A DNA stretch of 64,000 bases from Motacilla alba alba (taxonomy: Eukaryota > Chordata > Aves > Passeriformes > Motacillidae). The DNA is taken from contig NC_052027.1 in assembly GCF_015832195.1 (NCBI RefSeq), positions 2,294,001 through 2,358,000 of the forward strand. Direction: 5' to 3'. Positions 47,880-58,017 of this stretch are shown one piece after another. Made by a program: the position numbers and the translations under genes. Below the pieces are notes generated by a model. That model searched no databases, was not told where the DNA came from, and worked only from the letters and a program-made list of their open reading frames with translations. Position 1 is the first letter of the stretch. Every line of letters begins with the position of its first letter.

Positions 47880-48111
47880 GGAATCACAGATCACAAAAAG
47901 GTTTGGGTTGGAAGGGACCTTAAAGCCCATCCAGTGCCACCCTGCCATGGCAGGAACACCTTCCACTGTCCCAGGTGCTCCAGCCCCAGTGTCCAGCCTG
48001 GGCACCTGTGCCAGGGCCTGCCCACCCTCCCAAAATTCCTTCCCAAAATCCCATCTCCTGCTGCCCTCCGGCAGTGGGAGCCATTCCCTGTGTCCCGTCA
48101 CTCCAGGCTCA
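47880..48111 (-). mobile_element. CR1 LINE 3' tail (young subfamily), with internal deletion
   Basis: The plus strand reads 'ggaatcacagatcacaaaaa', 'gtttgggttggaagggacct', 'accttccactgtcccaggtg', 'ctccagccccagtgtccagc', 'ctgtgccagggcctgcccac' and 'tgtgtcccgtcactccaggc'. The usual 'ggccttgggcactgccagggatccaggggcag' interval is missing between 'cagcctg' and 'ggcacctgtgcc' (about 48000), an internal deletion. Confidence 0.9.
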
Positions 48112-50338
48112 ATTCAAGCAAGGAGAAGCCCAAACACTCCTTGATCGTGGTGTATTCACAATTCAGAGGAGAATAAACACTTTCTCCTACCCTGGAGACA
48201 CCCAAACCCTCCTTTCACGCTTCTCAAAGGCAAATACAGAGAGGAACCACTGTGGGAACACTGAGCCAGTCCTGTAGGATAAACATTATTCCCAGCTCTT
48301 TTCTTTGCTCTCAGAATGAGAAATACTCTCATGCATTAAGCATGCAGTACTGAGAATTTTTCATAATGAAATGCCCCAAATATTGAAAAATTCTCAGTAG
48401 AATTCCTGTAGATTGAATCTTTGTGTATGGATAAATTGACAAATTTTCATTATGAACTTTCCCAAAGCCAGGATCTTATTTATGGGAATGAAGTGCCAGA
48501 GGGGTTCTTGTCCACCTCTGGACTTGCACAATCCCTCAGAAATTACAACATTCCCAGTTAAGACCCACAACCACAAAATTAAATTAAAGGTCTTGTACTA
48601 ATTCTGAGATTTAAAAAAACTCTCATGAGATCCGGTATTATTAAAATTTAAATAAATAAAATGCAAGACTGCTGTAAGTTCTCTGTGCAGAGAGAAGAGT
48701 GCTCAGATAGCACCAGTGTTACGGATTTTGATTGAAACTACCTGACAGACTTTATTCCATTGTTTCCACCTTACTATGCATAATTGCATCTAGATTTCAG
48801 ATTTAGTTTCTTGACATTAACACAGAATATAAATTGGAAGTCACTTTATAACGTGAGCTCTACTGAGAGCTGCGAGTTTGGAATCAAACTCTATATAGAT
48901 CAAAATACTCACAGTTTGCTCCGTAGCACTTGAGTTTTACGAAATGAGTTAAACGCTTAAAAAGTTTCTTCCACACTTTTCAAACTCTAGGCATGAAACT
49001 GTGCCTAATTATGTTATTTTGTGCTGTATTCTAATATGTCTGTTAAGTTATTCTATGTAATATATAAAATGAATCAAAGCCTTCCAGAAGGTTTAATTTG
49101 CTTTTGGAGCATTTTTTGCAGGCAATATGTTAGAAAGTGTAATTCACAGTTTGTTTCAAATGAGGGAAAAAGCAGATATATCAATGGGAAGTGAAACTAT
49201 TTTGCCTCGATTATTGATCCTAGAAAGGGAAACATTTTAATTAAATCTCCCATTTGCAATTTAGTGCTGTGGTTTTGCATCTCATTGGGATGAGGTGAAG
49301 GATGACTGTGAGAGGCGTGCAAATCACACTGCTCACAACTCTGGGGCCTTGAAGGCAGGAAAGGGCCACGCGTGGCAAGGGCTGGAAGAAAACTGCTTCC
49401 CAAAAGCCTGCTTGGAGCTCCTCTGGGATTCCTACCTCGCTCCAAGGGCTGAATGATTTAGTCTACGGAGAAAATTGGAATTGGGGGTGGATTCTTTGTC
49501 CCTATTCCCACCCTTCTCCAGACAGCAAGGACATTCTCACCGCTCTCTGCCCTGGCGAGGAGCTCCAAGCACATTTACTTTCCTATTTAATTTTTTTTTT
49601 TTTTGTAGTCTAGGTTCCAGTAGCTGGCATTTCTGGATGAGTTTGTGTCGAGAAATCCCTACATCCGTCCATTTTGTGCTGCACCCTGGGGAATGAGGGC
49701 TGAGCTGAGGGAAAGCTGCCTTTGGCAGCTCTGCTCCCCTGGCCAACACCTCCCACCATCCATCCATCGTCGCCTTCACATCCCCCGTGTTCAGCTGGGC
49801 AGCATTTCTCTCCTGGGTGCCTTTTGGAATTCTTTAATCACGGGAAACATTCCAGTTTATATCCATCTGTGGCTCTGCCCGGAGCCCTGCTGATTCCTCT
49901 GGTCTCCGAGGGGGTTGTGTTGGAGCAATCCCACATTTCCACGTTCAGAAATCTGCCCCGAGGACTTGGAGTCCTACACATCATCCTATAAATCCCAACC
50001 AGTGGCTTTTTTGGCCACTCCCAGGGGTCTCCCCAGTGCGGTTGGGTTGGATGGCCCATCCCTTCCAGCTGCCAAACTCTCCTCCAGGAGATCAAGCATA
50101 TTGATATGGCATCGATTGTCATATGGACAGTGGGATGGGATCTGGCTCCTGGAGATCTGTCACCTCTCTCTCTGAGACAGACAATTTAACCTTCACCGTT
50201 GTTACAGGCAGGGAAATCCGTCCCTAAAGCATTCAAACCAAGCCTCTGGGGACGCTGGGATTGTTTTGGGGGAAGTACAGAAGCCCCAGGGGTTAGAGAG
50301 GGACAGGTCATTAGTACTGACATGAGCAGGAACCCTTC
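48112..50338. other. Long unannotated stretch
   Basis: No gene recognised. 48600-49200 is AT-rich and repeat-free and is treated as a candidate conserved block. A T-run is at 49589-49604. Confidence 0.4.
48600..49200. promoter_or_regulatory. AT-rich repeat-free block, possible conserved non-coding element
   Basis: It holds an octamer-like 'tatgcataattgcatctaga' near 48773, several TAAT/ATTA cores and few CpGs, and no recognisable transposon. It resembles the composition of many amniote conserved non-coding elements. This is inference; only cross-species alignment can show it. Confidence 0.22.
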
Positions 50339-50527
50339 AGCTTGGAAAAGGCCTTTAAGATCATTAAATCCTTTAATCATTTAAACGTCCGCAGGGCTGG
50401 TGGCTCCAGTGCTTCCTTGGAAAACCTTTTCCAACCCTTTTGCTGAAGAAATTTTTCCTGATATCCAACCTAATCTTCCCTTGGAGCAGTTTGAGGCCGT
50501 TTCCTCTTGTCCTGGTGTCTGTTTCCT
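50339..50527 (-). mobile_element. CR1 LINE 3' tail (older subfamily)
   Basis: The plus strand reads 'cttggaaaaggcctttaaga', 'tcattaaatcc', 'ttgctgaagaaatttttcct', 'gatatccaacctaatcttcc' and 'gaggccgtttcctcttgtcc', the reverse complement of the classical CR1 tail shared by many birds. It is moderately diverged. Confidence 0.88.
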
Positions 50528-53244
50528 TTTTAAAGCCTGTACTAACTACACCAAGTCTTATCTAGCTGGATTTTTAATTTTCTACAGAAGAACTTAGCAG
50601 AAGTTGATTATTTTATTTTCTCCCATCATAGCAAGACTGCACTAATAAATGTAATGGGATTTTCAGGAGCCCCAATAACACATCTCAGCACTTCTCCATG
50701 CCCATCATTTGAAGGAGAAACTTTCCCCCTCCAATATTGTTGGTTGAATTTTTATTACAGCCCTGTTATCTGACACTCCTGTGGCAGCAGGTGGGATTCC
50801 ACAGGTGCCACCAGAGGAGCAGAGTCCATCACCCGACCCTCAAACCCAGGGACCCTTTGGTGTCTCTGCTTCCACCCAAACCACCCAGGACAGACACAGG
50901 GGGACATCTGGAAACCTCAACAAACACCCAGCCCAAGCCTTTCCCTGCTCCCTCTGCAGGATCACCAGCCCTCCCCACAACTGCTGCTGACATGGAACCC
51001 CCGTGAGTCCAGCCCTTCCCCACCCACTGAAGTATTCCAAGAGGTGATTCCTCCCTGTGCTTTTCCATTTCTGCATAGCTGTAGATTTCCAGCTCTCCTG
51101 AATAGTACTGCAAAAAAATAATAATGCTGCTGCTCTCCATCCAGCTTAATAACACTGCGAGATTGGCTAATAAATCTCATTTTTGAGAAAGAATACATTT
51201 GTGATTATTTTGATTTGCTTTCTGCTTTTCCAGATTCGATTTCTCCTGCTTTACACAGCAATTTTTCTTTTCTATATCGGGGGGGATAGGAAAACAGTTG
51301 TTTTTCTTTAGTTCAAAACTGAGACCTAATGTTAAAAATCAGTGGTTCCAGCTGCAAAGGCAAAATCACTTGAAACCATTAAAGCTATGGTAGCATTAAA
51401 GTATTTTCCCATTCACAGAAATCTTTTAATAAAATGGTGTTTCAACCCATTCGCAAGATCCATTTGAACCCCAAATATCTTTTTCCCCCCTCCTCTTATC
51501 TAAATCATAAACAGGGAGCTGAACTCATGGCTTGAATCTTTGGAAATAAATGATTGAAGGAACTGAGTGATTTTTCTGCTTCTGATTTCTGTGACCTGCT
51601 CAGGATTGCTGCAGGTGTATTTATTATTAATAGTTGTTAATAAGATGTTAATTACCAGGCAGGACCTCTCCCTGCACACAGCTGTTTGTGGCAGTGTCCT
51701 GAAATTATTGAATATTTTCTATTTACAGTGAGGAATTGGTCATCTGACTGACACGGGTTGGTTTTGTTTCATGACAGGCAGTATAGAAAATAACTAAAAA
51801 ATAGGAAATATCTTTGCTTGCATGGAAGTCGAGGCAGATGAAGGAAGAGCACCCATATCTCAGTGATGTACAAAAAATTATTCATGAAAATAATAATGAA
51901 TATTGAAAGATTAAAGGACTGGAATAGAACCAAACCCAAATTGGTCTCTGGAATTCAAAGGAGCATATTCAGAATTGCTTTGCAGCAATCCAAGAGCTAC
52001 TTGAGGCTTCTCCAGTGTGTAACACCCCTTGTAAAATTAGTTACTGCATTTGTGAGCTCATGTGCATCCAGAGGAGAGACTGAGTCCCAAGTGAGCTCCT
52101 CTCATTCTCTGATCTGCTGTTCCGTGACTTTTCCTAGGGAATGGCACTTTATCAGCAGGCAGCACACCAGGATGAGAGGGGGAACTCCCACCAGCAGTCC
52201 CAGAGCTTCCCCCCTGCCCCCAAACCTCATTCCTGAGCTGCTCTGCTCTGCTCAGCTGCTCTGGATCCCTGTCCCTGCCACTGGCCTCTGGAGTTTAATA
52301 TTCCAGCACATCCCTGGACTTATTTGGAGTTGAGCACACAATTCACACCTCTGTTTTTCATCTGGTTCTACAGCATCGGGCTGGAAGTGAGCAGCCTGGG
52401 AAGGAGCAAATCTGACCTCAGGTCTCCTGATATTCCCTCCTGGGCTTGCTCTGGGATTTCAACACAGTTACACTGCATTAATACTTGAAAAAAAGCAGAT
52501 TTGGCTGGAATTTGTTGGGGAGGGCTAGGGAAGCAGATGAGTGATTGTTTTAGTAATATTTGAAAAGGTCTAGAAATTAAAAATTAAATAACTCCCCTTG
52601 AAATTGAGGGCTTGGATTTTTCTGAGGGTTTTATTGGAAGATCTCATTGACAGCAGCGGGTCAGAGGCTGGCCCTGGAAAATGTGTTTTATACCCCAGTG
52701 AGTAACCCTGGTGTCTGGCTCCGAGTGGGATGAAACCCTGGCAACAGGAGTTGTCAGATCCATCTAATGGAAAAGCAGGAAAAACAGTAAACAGCACTCA
52801 GGACCTCTGGGAGCAATTCCTGCCCCTGAACTGCAGGCAGGGGGAAAATCTTTGCCTGAGCTACATTTCAGAACAGGTTTTCTATGGAAACCAGGTCCAG
52901 GTGAACACCAGGACCACATCCTGGAATCGCTGAGCCCAGAGCAGAGGGCACCTGGAGCCAGGTGCCAGCACAGGGTCACAGAGGCTCTCGCTGGGCTGTG
53001 AGATAAGCTCGGCTTAAATCTACCTGAGCACTCACCTCAGCAGGGTTTCTCTGCTATCCAAACTATCAAAATGCTCCTTTTGCTATGACATTCTCCCTTT
53101 TTTTTACATTTCCTGCAGTGCTTGTCAGGGCAGAACAGGAGGAAAGGGCAGGGAGAGGATACTGGGTGAAACTGGCAGCTCCTGGCAGGGCCCTCCTGGT
53201 CAGGTCTTCACTGGTTTGGGCACAGGAGAGCTGGAGAAGGACTC
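50528..53244. other. Long unannotated stretch
   Basis: No gene or mobile element recognised. Open frames at 50737-51006 and 51863-52333 have no protein resemblance and no splice context that I could support. Confidence 0.4.
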
Positions 53245-53359
53245 CCTCAAGGGAATTGGGACAGCAGGGAATGGCTTTTAACTGGAAAAATGCCACTTTA
53301 CACGGGATATTGGGATGGAATTGTTCCCTGCAGGGTGGGCAGGCCCTGGCACAGGGTGG
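53245..53359 (+). mobile_element. CR1 LINE fragment lacking its 3' end
   Basis: 'gggacagcagggaatggctt', 'gatattgggatggaattgtt', 'ccctgcagggtgggcaggcc' and 'ctggcacagggtgg' are a CR1 segment that ends abruptly at about 53359. A second, complete CR1 tail follows 100 bases downstream in the same orientation. Confidence 0.8.
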
Positions 53360-53458
53360 TGCACGGGGCTGAGGAGGAGCAGCACAGCCCTGACAGCGAA
53401 GATGGGAGTTAATTCTTGGAGGAGACTGAAACAACAGCCAGAAATCCTGATGGAGCAG

Positions 53459-53873
53459 CTCTGCTGGCAGGAAAGGCTGGCACAGCTGGCATCGTGCACC
53501 TGCACAGGAGAAGCTTTGGGCTGAGCTCAGGGTGGCCTTGCAGGGCCTGAAGGAGCCCCAGGAAACCTGGAGAGAGACAATTGACAAGGGATGGAGGGAC
53601 AGGACACAGGGAATGGCTTCACACTGCCAGGGAGTGGGTTTAGATGGGATTTTGGGAAGGAATCCTTCCCTGTGAGGGTGGGCAGGCCCTGGCACAGGTG
53701 CCCAGAGCAGCTGTGGCTGCCCCTGGATCCCTGGCAGTGCCCAAGGGAAGGCTGGGCATTGGGGCTGGAGCAGCCTGGGACAGTGGGAGGTGTCCCTGCC
53801 ACAGCAGGGGTGGCACTGGATGAGTTTTAGGTTTCCTTCCAACCCAAACCATTCTGGGATTCTGTGATCCAGA
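53459..53873 (+). mobile_element. CR1 LINE 3' region (young subfamily), well preserved
   Basis: It reads 'ctctgctggcaggaaaggct', 'gagctcagggtggccttgca', 'cctggagagagacaattgac', 'gggaaggaatccttccctgt', 'gagggtgggcaggccctggc', 'cctggatccctggcagtgcc', 'ggtgtccctgccacagcagg' and 'cttccaacccaaaccattct' followed by GGGATTCTGTGATC. It is the longest intact CR1 tail in the window. A 275-codon minus-strand frame across both CR1 copies is an artefact. Confidence 0.93.
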
Positions 53874-54647
53874 CTTGTTTGGTATCTAAGCAATGTTTAA
53901 TTTGAAAACTTGTATTTTTCCAAGCTACCACCTCTGTGCAACCCCTAATTGGACTTCAAACTCAGCTGATTAGCCTTCTATCTGCTCAAAAAGCACAAAC
54001 CTAAATGTTTCTGGGTCATTTGCTTGTGTTCATTGACAGCACAAAGCATGACCTCTATTCCTGAATGTATTTCAATGTGCTAAAATCAATATATCCACAA
54101 TCAATCCTTCCATTCAACTCCAAGCTTAAGAAATGCAGCTCAAGGTTGTATCAGACCAAAAGTTTGTCTGGTTCATTTCTTAAATGAGCTCCACTCTGCT
54201 GTTATTTAATTTGGGCTCTGCACAAAAGGCAGGTGAATGTCCCAGAGCCCACATCCGCCACGGCCTCCTAAAGGATAACAAACCCAGCTTGGAGAGGTTC
54301 TATGCAAAAAGTTAAAGGAGACAAATGAATAAAGATTTTTTTTTTTCCTCATTCTGAATTACATACAGTAGAAATAGGAGCCATTTATTATTGTGTGGCT
54401 GAAATAGAGCTGCCAGCATTATCAAGGCAATGCTTAGATAACCCCCAGGAGAGATAAGCAATAAAAAGTGCCCTGCAAGCAATATTGCCTCCTAAAGCAC
54501 CATGGCCAGATGGATCTACAGCTGAATTTCATAGAGCATCAGTGATAAATTACTTCCAATTTCATCTGTGATTTACAAATATTCTTTGGAGACTAAAGAA
54601 ATGTCTTCTTATTTTAATTAACCACCATTGCTGTCTTCTCAAAACAG
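53874..54647. other. Unannotated stretch upstream of the possible exon
   Basis: AT-rich, without recognisable repeats. If the following open stretch is a real exon, this would be its upstream intron; it ends with 'cattgctgtcttctcaaaac' and AG, and a plausible branch-point region is at about 54615-54622. Confidence 0.4.
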
Positions 54648-54930
54648 GGTGAAAATCTCAAGTGCAGCTGATTCCAACCCTTTCACCAAAATCAGAGCTG
54701 TTAGCTCAGAGAAAGTCAGAGTCATGCCTCCTTCTCTTGCACAAACTGGATTTATTCTGGGCAAATTCCTAGCAGATGGTTCCCAGTATCTAATGAATAC
54801 AGCAGACCATTACAAATGGGACACGAGATACACTCAGATCAAGGAATTTGAAAGAGAGCTTAAAAATACTTCAGAAGTTGAGGAAAATGCAGCTAATTTA
54901 GACTCAGGTACAGCTAATGACTTGAATTAA
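54648..54930 (+). CDS. Possible terminal coding exon of an unrecognised gene
   Basis: A pyrimidine-rich stretch ending in AG at 54646-54647 is followed by 94 uninterrupted codons and TAA. The exon would start with one base completing a split codon. There is no upstream ATG in frame, which fits an internal acceptor better than a full gene. The product is polar: it opens VKISSAADSNPFTKI, has a more hydrophobic middle (LAQTGFILGKFLADG), a Trp-containing segment (HYKWDTRYTQIKEFERELK) that could form a charged helix, and an acidic Asn-rich end. I do not recognise the family. The sequence is not CR1 or LTR and has only one CpG. Possible AATAAA signals lie at 55184, 55243 and 55327. Chance cannot be excluded at this length. 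Confidence 0.35.
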
Positions 54931-55782
54931 AACAACAAGACAGAAAATGTTTTCAATTTGAAATGAAACTCATTTAGCATCTAATAAGCCTCCCTCTTGT
55001 TTGAGAGCTTTGCCAGAACTCCTGGAGTAGCTGAACAGGAGCTCACTTCACTCTTCCATTAAATACTTTGTGTGAAAATGGAAGAGTAATTTCTCTTTTT
55101 TATAAAAAAGACTATAAAGAGAAGTGACAGGAAAAAAAAAAGAGAAACTTGAGTCATGCAATCTTTTCTTTAGGAACTGCAGAAATAAAGATTTGGGGTT
55201 TAAAAAAAAAAAAAAAGTTGAGGATAATTTCCCAGCTGCAGGAATAAAAGAGGTTTCTGAGCAGTTGTTTCCAAAATTTCTCTTCGAGGCTCCAGGTACT
55301 GAAGGTCAAATTGAATGGGACATAAAAATAAAGGGTGTGCTGGGGTGGGGTGGCAGGGACAGGGTGAAGGGTGGCTCTGTGGTGGCTGCTGCTCTGGGGT
55401 ATCACAGAGTTATGGAATATCATGGGATTTTCCCCAATTCACCCCAAACTCCTCCAATCTCAGCTCATTCCTCAGTTGTGAGCACAGCACAGGATGAGTC
55501 AAAGGTGGCTGCAGGATAAAATTGTGTGAGGCAGCTCCTCTTTAGGCATCTCCAGAATATTCTGGGCTTGCTGTGGCAAGGGGACAAGAGGATTTCTTGG
55601 AAACTCCCTCTTTTCCCAGCCCATGTTAAAACACCATCAGAGGCTTGCTGCTCCTTTACTGCCTGCTGGGAAGCAGAAAATGGGGAGGAAACTGAGGTTT
55701 GTACCTGCCCCAAGCACCTCCAGCTGTCTCTGTCCCATTTCAGGGCAGAAAACATTTCTAAGACAATGAAATGAAATGTTTC
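54931..55782. other. Unannotated stretch, possible 3' UTR at its start
   Basis: It contains three AATAAA hexamers (55184, 55243, 55327) and an A-run at 55202-55216. 55395-55450 faintly resembles a CR1 terminus on the minus strand ('cacagagttatggaatatca') but too weakly to call. Confidence 0.35.
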
Positions 55783-55876
55783 AGCGCTTTTCCATGGAGA
55801 ATTTCCCCCTAATATCCAATGTAAACCTTCCCTGGCACAACTCGAGGCCTCTCCCTCCAGTCCTGTCACTGGTACG
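55783..55876 (-). mobile_element. CR1 LINE fragment (older subfamily)
   Basis: 'catggagaatttccccctaa', 'tatccaatgtaaaccttccc', 'tggcacaactcgaggcctct' and 'ccagtcctgtcactggtacg' match the reverse complement of the classical CR1 tail. The terminal 'aatcatagaatc' part is not recognisable. Confidence 0.8.
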
Positions 55877-57005
55877 TGCCAGTGCGTGTGCAATGTGCAA
55901 GTGGCCGTGTAAAACTGATAACACCTGCTTAGAAAAGGGACTGGCAGAGCTGGGTTGCAATTTAATGACAAAAAGTGTAATTTCCTAAAGAGATGGATAC
56001 AAAACCTGAGGCAGGGAGAAAGCCAATAGCGTCCCATTTGTCATTAAACACTCTGAAATGTCTTCAGATGAAAGCAAAGTCCCAGGGTGGTGTGTGGGAT
56101 GGGAATCTCTCATGGAAGTGTATTGACAATGCAAGTGGTTTAATCAGTTAAATTATCATTTTGTACAGAAAAAAGGCAGATTTGCTTAATGACCTCACTA
56201 CTCCAGGGAAGGCAGAAGAAATTGTCAATAAAAGCAATTACGAGTTAAATGAGAGAGGCAAGCACACTACAGGATGGGTCTTGCCTTGTTTTTTTTTTTT
56301 TAATATTTTTCTTTCATTTGTAATTGCAAATAATTGTCCTGACACAAAGCAAGGGTGTCTAACAACGGCTCAATAGTGGAGGATCACCCTGCAGATAAAC
56401 ACAGTTTGGTAGAAAAGAAAATTCAAGTGATGATTCCTGAAGAGGCTCTTCCTGTGTGAGAACAGGAGAGACAGCTTTTATTTGGCTGGATTGGCACAAA
56501 AAGTGATCTTGATGGTCTCAGATTTAACCTACAGGGGAGGCGGAATTCTTGCAAGATTTCAGGCCCTCCTATCAGCATGAACCCTAAAAATCCATTTTCA
56601 TGTGGTTTAGAGCTATTTTTACCCTGTGAGCTGCTTCCTCGGCAGGTCCATCCCTCAGCAGGTCCTTCCCACGTGGGAATTCCCAGCAGTGGCCAAAGGC
56701 TCGGAGCAGAGATAATTTTGGGCTGATTTAAAGAGGAAAAAGGGGCAAGGCCATCTGTGAGACACCACAGTGTAGAGGAGGATGAGAGGAATAATTTAAT
56801 TACCTCTGGTTTTGTGTGACAATCTTCTGTGGGGAAGGACGACTTCTGTTGATATCCTTATGGATGGATGGAAACTGGGCTGCAGCATCATGGGAGACTT
56901 TTTGCCTTTTCCAGAAGCCTTAATTAGAGTTTATTGTACTGATGAAGCAGCACGGACTGTTAAGGAATATTATTTTTCATTCCTGCATGTATCCAGAGAA
57001 TCTCA
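55877..57005. other. Unannotated stretch
   Basis: No gene or repeat recognised. A T-run is at 56290-56301. Confidence 0.4.
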
Positions 57006-57136
57006 GGTTGGGCTGGGTTGAAAAGAACCTTCAAGATCTCCTGGTTCCACCCCTGCCATGGCAGGGACATGTCCACTGTGCCAGGCTGCTCCAAGCTCTG
57101 TCCATCCTGTCCTTGGACACTTCCAGGGATGGAAAT
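57006..57136 (-). mobile_element. CR1 LINE 3' fragment
   Basis: The plus strand reads 'ggttgggctgggttgaaaag', 'ccacccctgccatggcaggg', 'gtgccaggctgctccaagct' and 'ccttggacacttccagggat', the reverse complement of a passerine CR1 tail. Confidence 0.87.
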
Positions 57137-57929
57137 AAAGCAAAGCTCCCCATGGGTACCCAAACTGACACCTGTAACAGCCAAAAACAAACCTGCAGAA
57201 ACACCCAAGGCCAGCAGCAGCTGATTTCCTTAGGAGGAGACTGAATCCTGTTCACAAGTCACTGGGTTCAGTGTGAGAGCCAATTCCAGTGTCACAAATC
57301 TCCAATTTCCAAGTGAGCAGATGACAGGAGCGTCTCAAGTGCTGATGAGTTTATCTGCATAAAGCACTGAAGTGCAAATAATTAAGAATTGGGGCTTTCA
57401 TGGCTCTTCAAAATGCAGGGGGAGGCTGCACAAACATTTCTGCCATCAGCAGAGCTGCTCTCAGCCTTCCCCCTGGGCTCCTGCCCTGCCTCCCGTCCTG
57501 CTGCAGCCTCCAGGGTGGAGATCCCAGTGTTTGGGGCTTTGCTGGGAGCAGGACAGATGGAATTATCCGGATTAAGGAACCGGGAGCACAACAAACCTTC
57601 GGGTTGTGTTTTTTTTTAAACTGGGATCATTCGCTGATCCAATTCACGGCGCAGCCCTGGAGTTACAGTGAGAGGGAGGAACCAAGAGAGGGGGGCAGCA
57701 GGAAGGAGCAGGAATTAATTCTGATGCTTCAGCCTGAGAAAATGCCCTTCTACCCACAGCTGTGTGTGTGTGCCCAGTGAGATTCCACCCAAACCTCATC
57801 TGAAACTCAGCCAGTAGGGCATAGATATTAAGGATGTGAGTTTTTTTTTTCCTGTGGGTGGGTTTAGATAAAATCAAAGAGCAAAACCTCTCAATGTCCA
57901 GACTGATCTGTCTCTTCAAGATCTGTGCA
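57137..57929. other. Unannotated stretch
   Basis: No gene or mobile element recognised. A GC-richer part at 57400-57560 carries overlapping frames; short TG run at 57764-57772. Confidence 0.4.
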
Positions 57930-58017
57930 ATCTGGGATAGTGGAAATTGTCCACGGTAGGGGGTTGGAAATAAATGAATTTTAAGTTCCTTTCCAAGCCA
58001 AACCTTTCTGCGATTCC
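57930..58017 (+). mobile_element. CR1 LINE 3' end, diverged
   Basis: 'atctgggatagtggaaattg', 'gttggaaataaatgaatttt', 'aagttcctttccaagccaaa' and 'cctttctgcgattcc' form a mutated CR1 terminus. Confidence 0.75.

Noticed and set aside
47868..47885. GGTTCGAAT resembling a tRNA B box
   Set aside because: No A box, no acceptor stem and no terminator T-run at proper spacing; the site adjoins a CR1 end.
47451..48101. 216-codon minus-strand open frame
   Set aside because: It overlaps a CR1 tail and a poly-T run, giving a Lys-rich stretch, and has no similarity to a known protein.
53066..53893. 275-codon minus-strand open frame, one of the longest in the window
   Set aside because: It lies almost wholly across two plus-strand CR1 tails, whose GC-rich 3' ends commonly lack stops in antisense.
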